Assembly (NCBI RefSeq): GCF_000701405.1
Contig: NZ_JNIV01000047.1
Span: forward strand, 1 to 35,122
Origin: Deinococcus marmoris DSM 12784
Lineage (GTDB): Bacteria > Deinococcota > Deinococci > Deinococcales > Deinococcaceae
Reading direction: 5' to 3'
DNA length: 35,122 nucleotides
Shown: positions 30,658 through 35,122 of the stretch, one piece after another
How positions within the stretch are numbered: position 1 is the first letter of the stretch
Layout of the letters: each line of letters starts with the position of its first letter
Notes under the pieces: model-generated
The model's database searches: none
Seen by the model: the letters and a program-made list of their open reading frames with translations, nothing else
What the model was told of the DNA's origin: nothing
Made by a program: the position numbers and the translations under genes

Positions 30658-30716
30658 CAGAGGTCAAACCGTGGGAGCGGACGGAGAATCTCTGCCGAGT
30701 CTCCTGTACAGCATCT

Positions 30717-30818
30717 GTCCGAACGGAAGCATCAGAATCCCTTTTGTCTGATGCTTCCGTTCTCTCCTTCGGAGTTATGGCAATCCCAAACTCTCGGCAA
30801 CTGTTCTTCCGTTCGGTC
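30717..30818. repeat. Perfect 16-bp palindrome with an additional outer arm
   Basis: GAACGGAAGCATCAGA (30721-30736) pairs with TCTGATGCTTCCGTTC (30747-30762) across a 10-base loop. The left arm can alternatively pair with CTTCCGTTCGG near 30806-30816. The loop contains TTTT, but no T run follows the hairpin on the plus strand. Confidence 0.85.
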
Positions 30819-30887
30819 AAAAATGGGCAGCTCTTTTGACGACTGCTCTAAATCCGCTTACCCCCGCATCCGGCGTATCCTTGCCCC

Positions 30888-32075
30888 ATGACCCAGACGG
30901 AGAATCTGCCCACGTACCCCACGCTGACCCCCGCCGAACTGCGTCACGCGGATTCGCTGAAATGGACGCTGTACGGCGGGGACGTGATCCCCATGTGGAT
31001 CGCTGACATGGATTTTCCAGTGGCCCCCGCGATCCTGTCGGCCCTGCGTGAACGGATGGTCCACGGTCTGGGTTACCACCAACTGATGGGCGACAAGACG
31101 CTTGACGGCCTGCTGCGCGCCAGGCTGGACACGCATGGGCTGAAAGACCTGCCCGAGGGCGGCATCGCCATGCTGCCAGGGGTGGTGCCGGGCATCTACG
31201 CGGCGGTGGCGGCGCTGACCCAGCCCGGCGAGAAGGTGCTGACCATGACGCCCGTCTATCATCCCTTCCACCTGAGCATCACCGGGCAGGGGCGCGAGGT
31301 TTCTGCCGTGCCGCTGCTGGACAGCCCCGACGGGTACCAGATTGACTGGGACGGCATGGAGGCTGCCGCGAAAGGCACGAAGCTGATGCTGCTGTGCCAC
31401 CCGCACAACCCCACCGGGCGCGTCTGGACCCACGACGAGCTGGAGAAACTGCGCGATCTGGCCGTGAAGCATGATCTGTATGTGCTGAGCGACGAATTGC
31501 ACGCCGATCTGCGGTTCACGGACGGTCCCTTCGAGTCCTTCGCTGCTGCCGGGCGCGTCCAGAGCCGCACCATCACTGTGACCGGGCCGTGCAAGGCGTT
31601 CAACACTGCTGGCCTGGGCATCGGCGTGATGATCGGCCACGACGCCGAACTGGTCAAAAAGGTGCGCGCTGCTGCCGGGGGTCTGATGGGCCACGAAGGG
31701 GCGCTGAGCGTGACCATGTGGCAGGCGGCCCTGCGTGACGGCGGCCCCTGGCTGGCCGATACGGTGGACTATCTGCGCGCCAACCGCGATTTCCTGACCG
31801 AGTATCTGCGCCAGCACCTGCCCGCCGTCAAGTTTTACCCGGTGGAGAGTACCTATCTGGCATGGGTGGACCTGCGCGACTGCCCGCACGCCGGGGACAT
31901 CCAGAAATTTCTGCTGGAGGAGGCGAAAGTGGCGATGCACGACGGCCCCACCTTCGCCCCCGAGGAATTCAAGCCCCAGACGCAGGGCTTTATTCGCCTG
32001 AACTTTGCCACCAGCCGCGAAATCCTGACCGAGGCGCTGGAGCGGATGCGAAAGGCGCTGGACGCGGCGCAGTAA
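30888..32075 (+). CDS. MalY/PatB-family PLP-dependent C-S lyase/aminotransferase
   Basis: This 395-residue fold-type I PLP enzyme has the MalY/PatB N-terminus (KWTLYGGDVIPMWIADMDF). Further landmarks are PGVVPGIYAAVAAL, CHPHNPTGRVW (Asn174), LYVLSDELHADL (Asp202), the PLP lysine Lys236 in TGPCKAFNTAGLG, and the carboxylate-binding Arg in GFIRLNFATSR. Members are usually cystathionine beta-lyases, and some act on other cysteine conjugates or as regulators. Without sulphur-pathway neighbours the substrate is uncertain. The ATG at 30888 has TATCCT (30876-30881) 6 bases upstream; a more distant TTGACG (30836) with TACCCC (30859) is a second possible promoter. It converges with hisG. Confidence 0.9.
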   Translation: MTQTENLPTYPTLTPAELRHADSLKWTLYGGDVIPMWIADMDFPVAPAILSALRERMVHGLGYHQLMGDKTLDGLLRARLDTHGLKDLPEGGIAMLPGVVPGIYAAVAALTQPGEKVLTMTPVYHPFHLSITGQGREVSAVPLLDSPDGYQIDWDGMEAAAKGTKLMLLCHPHNPTGRVWTHDELEKLRDLAVKHDLYVLSDELHADLRFTDGPFESFAAAGRVQSRTITVTGPCKAFNTAGLGIGVMIGHDAELVKKVRAAAGGLMGHEGALSVTMWQAALRDGGPWLADTVDYLRANRDFLTEYLRQHLPAVKFYPVESTYLAWVDLRDCPHAGDIQKFLLEEAKVAMHDGPTFAPEEFKPQTQGFIRLNFATSREILTEALERMRKALDAAQ

Positions 32076-32166
32076 ACGAGGGAAGGAGAGGCCCTGAGGC
32101 CGTCTTCGACCCGCAGGGCGTCCTCACCAACACCGACATTCCCGGCTGAGCTGTTCTGTTCCGGCT

Positions 32167-32808
32167 TTAAGCGTTCTCGCCCACGATTTCCCGCAGCCGC
32201 TCGATCAGGGGCCGCAGCCGCTCACGCCGCAGCTTCAGCGCCGCGCGGTTGACGATCAGGCGGGCACTGGACTCGAACAGCACGTCCTGTTCTTCCAGGT
32301 TGTTGGCCTGCAAGGTGCTGCCGGTCTGCACCAGATCGATCACGGCCTCGGCCAGCCCGGTCAGGGCGGCCAGCTCGATGTTGCCGCCCAGCTTGACCAC
32401 CTCGGCGGGAATGCCGCGCGCGTTCAGGTAGGCGCGGGCAATGCGCGGGTACTTGGTGCCCACCCGCACCAGCGGCGCAGTCGCACCCACCTCACGGATC
32501 AGCGACAGGCGGCACGCGGCGAAGCGCAGATCGACGGGTTCGTAGACCTCGCGCCCGGATTCGGTGAGGACGTCCTTGCCCACGATTCCGGCGTCGGCCA
32601 CGCCCAGATCGACGTACACGGGCACGTCCTGATTGCGCAGTTCCAGCACGGTCACGCCGGGGAATTCATGGCGCAGGGCGCGCGACTTTTCCGGCAGGGT
32701 CAGCGGCAGGCCCGCCTGCGAGAGCAGCGCGATGGCCTCTTCCAGAATGCGGCCCTTGGGCAGCGCCAGCGTCAGATGATCGGGGGCGCGCAGGGGGGCG
32801 GGGGTCAC
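32167..32808 (-). CDS. hisG: ATP phosphoribosyltransferase, short form (HisG-S)
   Basis: This 213-residue catalytic subunit performs the first step of histidine biosynthesis, joining ATP and PRPP. It shows [15 protein letters not shown] at the start, [70 protein letters not shown] with the PRPP-binding loop, and no C-terminal regulatory domain. The short form needs HisZ, and hisZ is the gene directly upstream. The GTG start at 32806-32808 shares bases with the hisZ stop (GTGA overlap), so translation is coupled. Confidence 0.96.
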   Translation of the reverse strand: MTPAPLRAPDHLTLALPKGRILEEAIALLSQAGLPLTLPEKSRALRHEFPGVTVLELRNQDVPVYVDLGVADAGIVGKDVLTESGREVYEPVDLRFAACRLSLIREVGATAPLVRVGTKYPRIARAYLNARGIPAEVVKLGGNIELAALTGLAEAVIDLVQTGSTLQANNLEEQDVLFESSARLIVNRAALKLRRERLRPLIERLREIVGENA

Positions 32809-33965
32809 AGGCTCACCCCGGCGTCGAACAGTTCTGATCCGCGTGCCCAGCGGTGAATGCCGCGCGCCGCCGAATAGCGCCGCAACTCGTCTATGTCGTC
32901 GGTCCAGGTCAGTTCGGCGTGCAGGCCAGCGTTGCGTGCCGCATCGGCCCCGGCAGCGTCCAGCGCCAGCACCACTTCCGGCTGAGGGGGCAACTGCGGG
33001 GCGGCGGCGCGCAGCAGGCGTTCCAGGCCCACCGCGAAGCCCGCACCCGGCAGGCTCCCATTTGAGCCGCCCTCCAGCGTGTAACGGCCCCCGCCTAGCA
33101 CCGGCTGATTCAATCCCGCCGCGTAGGCGCGGAAGGTCAGGCCGGTGTAGTAGTCGTAGCGGCGGCTGGCCCCCAGGTCATAGAGCAACGTGCCGTCATA
33201 CAGCGCCGAGACCTCGCGCAGGTGCGCCACTGCCGCCCGCGCCCGCGCGCCCTGCGCCAACTCTGCGGCGGCGTCCAGCACTTCCGGGCCGCCGTACAGA
33301 TCGGTCAGGGCGTGCAGGGTACGCGTGACCTCGCCCGACAGCCCGTGCTGGCGTGACAGCAGATCAATGTCCGCGCCGCTTTTGCGGTCTACCGCGCCGT
33401 GCAGCGCCTCGCGGGCGGGGCCGTGCAGGGCCGCGTCCTCCAGCACAGCGTCCACGAAACCGGGAAAGCCGACTTCCAGCTCGGCAGCCACGCCCACCGT
33501 TTTCAGCGCTGCCGCCGCCAGATGCAGCAGTTCGGCGTCGGCGCGTGCGCCCTCGATGCCGATCAGTTCCACCCCGGTCTGCCCGAATTCACGCAGGCGG
33601 CCCAGTTCGCTGGTCAGGGCGCGCAGCCACAGCCGCCCGCTGTAATGCAGCCGCAGCGGAAACGGCCCAGCCGCAAAGCGCGAGCGCACCATCCGGCCAA
33701 TCGCGGTGGTGAACTCGCTGCGCAGGGCCAGCACCTGCCCACCCGAATCGATCAGTTTGAAGGCGCGGGCGTCCTGCGGATGGCGGGCGTCGGCGTATTC
33801 CAGCGCCGGAACCTCCACACCCCGGTAGCCCCAGCTTCCGAACAACCCCGACAGGCGGACGCGCAGGGCCTCGCGCTGTTCCCACTCGGGCGGCAGCACG
33901 TCGCGCGTGCCCTCGGGAATGGAGGCGGACGGTGGGGCAGATGGGAGGCGGGCAGGCGAACTCAC
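32805..33965 (-). CDS. hisZ: ATP phosphoribosyltransferase regulatory subunit
   Basis: This 386-residue protein is a histidyl-tRNA synthetase-like but non-charging partner that activates and gives histidine feedback to short HisG. It shows [20 protein letters not shown] (class II motif 1 region), [53 protein letters not shown] (motif 2-like), [21 protein letters not shown] and [16 protein letters not shown] (motif 3-like). It lacks the C-terminal anticodon domain of HisRS. The upstream ATG (33974) lies within the TACAAT box at 33973-33978. The start is therefore placed at GTG 33963-33965, 7 bases after the box, three codons shorter. The gene forms a two-gene unit with hisG. Confidence 0.93.
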   Translation of the reverse strand: MSSPARLPSAPPSASIPEGTRDVLPPEWEQREALRVRLSGLFGSWGYRGVEVPALEYADARHPQDARAFKLIDSGGQVLALRSEFTTAIGRMVRSRFAAGPFPLRLHYSGRLWLRALTSELGRLREFGQTGVELIGIEGARADAELLHLAAAALKTVGVAAELEVGFPGFVDAVLEDAALHGPAREALHGAVDRKSGADIDLLSRQHGLSGEVTRTLHALTDLYGGPEVLDAAAELAQGARARAAVAHLREVSALYDGTLLYDLGASRRYDYYTGLTFRAYAAGLNQPVLGGGRYTLEGGSNGSLPGAGFAVGLERLLRAAAPQLPPQPEVVLALDAAGADAARNAGLHAELTWTDDIDELRRYSAARGIHRWARGSELFDAGVSL

Positions 33966-33972
33966 GGGAGGC

Positions 33973-33978
33973 ATTGTA
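33973..33978 (-). promoter_or_regulatory. Leaderless -10 box (TACAAT) of hisZ-hisG
   Basis: TACAAT on the minus strand ends 7 bases before GTG 33965 and overlaps the alternative ATG at 33974, so that ATG would lie upstream of the transcript start. Confidence 0.6.
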
Positions 33979-34126
33979 GGGGCTTGAGGTGTGGGAGGGT
34001 GGTGAAGGCATTCTGTGGTCTGTCAGCTCCGCGCTGACCGTGAGATTGAGCATCTCCTGGTAAGCGGATTTTTGCCGTATGGGTGCGAAGCAGGGCTTGC
34101 TATTTTGAGCAGATTTGAGTGAACGT

Positions 34127-34243
34127 AGCGCCGCCGTAGCACCGTTAGGGATTTGGGCTGCGGCGGCGCTGGGAGGGGATTTTTAGGCAGCTAGACTTGC
34201 GATGCCTGCGGCTGGGGTTTGGGGGTAGCACCTCGGTAGCACC
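34127..34243. repeat. Hairpin and three GTAGCACC direct repeats between hisZ and the low-GC patch
   Basis: AGCGCCGCCG (34127-34136) pairs perfectly with CGGCGGCGCT (34161-34170). GTAGCACC occurs at 34136-34143, 34225-34232 and 34236-34243. There is no gene here. Such arrays can be recombinase-binding sites, but no integrase is in the window. Confidence 0.6.
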
Positions 34244-34279
34244 GCAGCCTTTATATATGATTGAAATCGCAATAAGGGG

Positions 34280-34316
34280 AGCCGCCCCATGTGTCAAACA
34301 GGATTGCGGGGCGGCT
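34280..34316. terminator. Hairpin at the 3' side of the 34399-34647 gene
   Basis: AGCCGCCCC (34280-34288) pairs perfectly with GGGGCGGCT (34308-34316) around a 19-base loop in otherwise AT-rich DNA. On the minus strand it is followed by CCTTATTGCG, so it is at best a modest terminator for the small gene; it may instead mark an element end. Confidence 0.4.
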
Positions 34317-34398
34317 AATAACTGAATCTCGGTTACTAGTCAAGATGCTATTTTTTACTTACCGTGATTGGCTGACGGCTAAATAAAATGTGTCTAAT

Positions 34399-34647
34399 TC
34401 ATTTTCCATCCGGGAGTGTCAATGCATCTTTATAAGCGGCTTTGATAGCCTCCTGAAATACGTCGGCACTTGTTACTATGGCAGACTTGCCATGTTCAGT
34501 ATATATAGCTAACTTTCTCTCTCCATCATCTATGTAAAACTCAAAGAGGATATCTTCGCCAATGGATAATTCAACTACCAAGCAATCTCTATCCATGTTG
34601 TTCGCAGTTACGATGCCGTACCGTTCTCGCTCACTCATAATCTTCAC
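34399..34647 (-). CDS. Small protein of unknown function in low-GC patch, possible immunity protein
   Basis: The 82-residue protein is not recognised. It is soluble, acidic and beta-then-alpha in pattern (DCLVVELSIGEDILFEFYID, ERKLAIYTEHGKSAIVTS, then helix VFQEAIKAAYKDAL). Base composition and codon choice are clearly more AT-rich than the neighbouring genes, suggesting transfer. The start is GTG 34645-34647, which overlaps the TGA of the upstream frame as GTGA; ATG 34636-34638 is an alternative three codons inside. A small acidic protein coupled to the C-terminal end of a truncated upstream gene is the usual layout of toxin-immunity pairs, but no immunity family can be named. Confidence 0.6.
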   Translation of the reverse strand: MKIMSERERYGIVTANNMDRDCLVVELSIGEDILFEFYIDDGERKLAIYTEHGKSAIVTSADVFQEAIKAAYKDALTLPDGK

Positions 34648-34778
34648 CAGTGTGGGTTGGGGTCAAGTAGGCCCTTAAACCCTTTCGAGTCAACGCCTAC
34701 CCCGCCTAGTGTGAGGTTGCGATACTCGGTAACGGGACCATATATTCGATGATTGAATGATACAACCTTAGTGGCCGG
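34644..34778 (-). pseudogene. C-terminal remnant of a gene cut by IS66
   Basis: Reading the minus strand from the IS66 boundary, an open frame of 44 codons ends at TGA 34644-34646 and is coupled to the next gene by a GTGA overlap. It reads ATKVVSFNHRIYGPVTEYRN followed by a Gly-rich segment and ends GLLDPNPHW. It has no start codon of its own. The upstream part was replaced by or separated by the insertion sequence. The protein is not identified; a polymorphic toxin tail is a guess from the arrangement. Confidence 0.5.
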
Positions 34779-35122
34779 GTAACTACTCAGCGCGAGAAGT
34801 CGGGCATGAGGATGTCACCGCGAAATACACTCACGAGGCCCTGCCAGACATGTATGCCCTGCTTGCGAAGTGTGGAGATATAGCTGCGAATCCGGCAGAA
34901 CGCCGCTCCACCAGTCAGAGACCGAAACCCACCTGACACTTTGCGCTTGATACAGAACATCCGAATATCCCGTTCCGCCTGGTTGTTGTCGAAGGGAACG
35001 TCGTCCCGTTCGAGAAACAGAAGCACCGCATCTCGGTGCTTCTGACACCGCAAGGCCAAATTCCGGCCCGGAGTTTGCCTGGGTTTTCCCCGGCGGCCTG
35101 GCACTGGGGGCGCGGCAGGATT
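34779..35122 (-). mobile_element. IS66-family insertion sequence, right end, continues past window
   Basis: The likely terminus is GTAACTACTCAG starting at 34779; IS66-family ends typically begin GTAA. The adjacent 8 bases GTGGCCGG (34771-34778) would be the target duplication if the other end outside the window has the same 8 bases. Confidence 0.65.
34787..35122 (-). CDS. tnpC: IS66-family transposase (TnpC), C-terminal part
   Basis: About 112 C-terminal residues are visible; the frame stays open through the window end, so the gene is cut by the edge. The segment [20 protein letters not shown] carries the conserved DNN-x-AER block that holds the catalytic Glu of the IS66 DDE domain. [20 protein letters not shown] and [14 protein letters not shown] follow, as in IS66 transposases. 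The stop is TGA 34787-34789, 8 bases inside the element end. This copy may be active, since nothing visible is broken. Confidence 0.9.
   Translation of the reverse strand, partial: NPAAPPVPGRRGKPRQTPGRNLALRCQKHRDAVLLFLERDDVPFDNNQAERDIRMFCIKRKVSGGFRSLTGGAAFCRIRSYISTLRKQGIHVWQGLVSVFRGDILMPDFSR

Overview
The window looks like chromosomal DNA of a Deinococcus species. The evidence is a GC-rich sequence, an archaeal-type prolyl-tRNA synthetase, a split hisZ/short hisG pair, several Nudix genes, a LEA-like desiccation protein, an OmpR-type regulator resembling the radioresistance regulator DrRRA, and many leaderless promoters in which a TANNNT box lies 5-10 bases before the start codon. The genus call is inference from gene content; the species was not determined.

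Layout. 1-460: tail of a truncated transposase and a dispersed repeat. 539-5630: a secreted protein and a cell-wall amidase (minus), then a RelA/SpoT-domain protein and a CorA transporter with a long leader (plus). 5718-8438: a methyltransferase and proS (minus), separated by dispersed repeats. 8820-13627: a pheS leader that looks like an attenuator, then pheS, a Nudix hydrolase, pheT and an alpha/beta hydrolase. 13634-15581 (minus): a two-domain Nudix protein and an alpha/beta hydrolase without its nucleophile. 15620-18177: a small protein, a degenerate tandem-repeat tract, the response regulator and a secreted DUF3298-like protein. 18303-24579: two copies of an inverted-repeat element, each abutting the stop codon of a minus-strand gene, around def-fmt, an aldo/keto reductase, an APH-like kinase and the LEA-like protein. 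24650-30527: a DUF1517-type membrane protein, an HNH protein, a dihaem cytochrome c, a PAP2 phosphatase, an astacin-like lipoprotein protease and a BMP-type ABC ATPase without its usual permeases. 30518-30830: repeats and a long palindrome. 30888-33965: a MalY/PatB-type lyase, then hisZ-hisG (minus). 33979-35122: a lower-GC patch with a small gene, the cut end of an upstream reading frame and an IS66-type insertion sequence running off the window.

Most genes are housekeeping: translation (proS, pheS, pheT, def, fmt), histidine biosynthesis (hisZ, hisG), envelope upkeep and stress signalling. The most interesting signals are regulatory or structural. They are a proline/glutamate-rich leader ORF before the CorA gene that recalls the enterobacterial mgtL magnesium sensor, a terminator/antiterminator leader with a 19-codon leaderless ORF before pheS, a tandem-repeat tract upstream of the response regulator, and a possible toxin-immunity remnant cut by IS66. 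All functional calls rest on motif reading; no database search was run.
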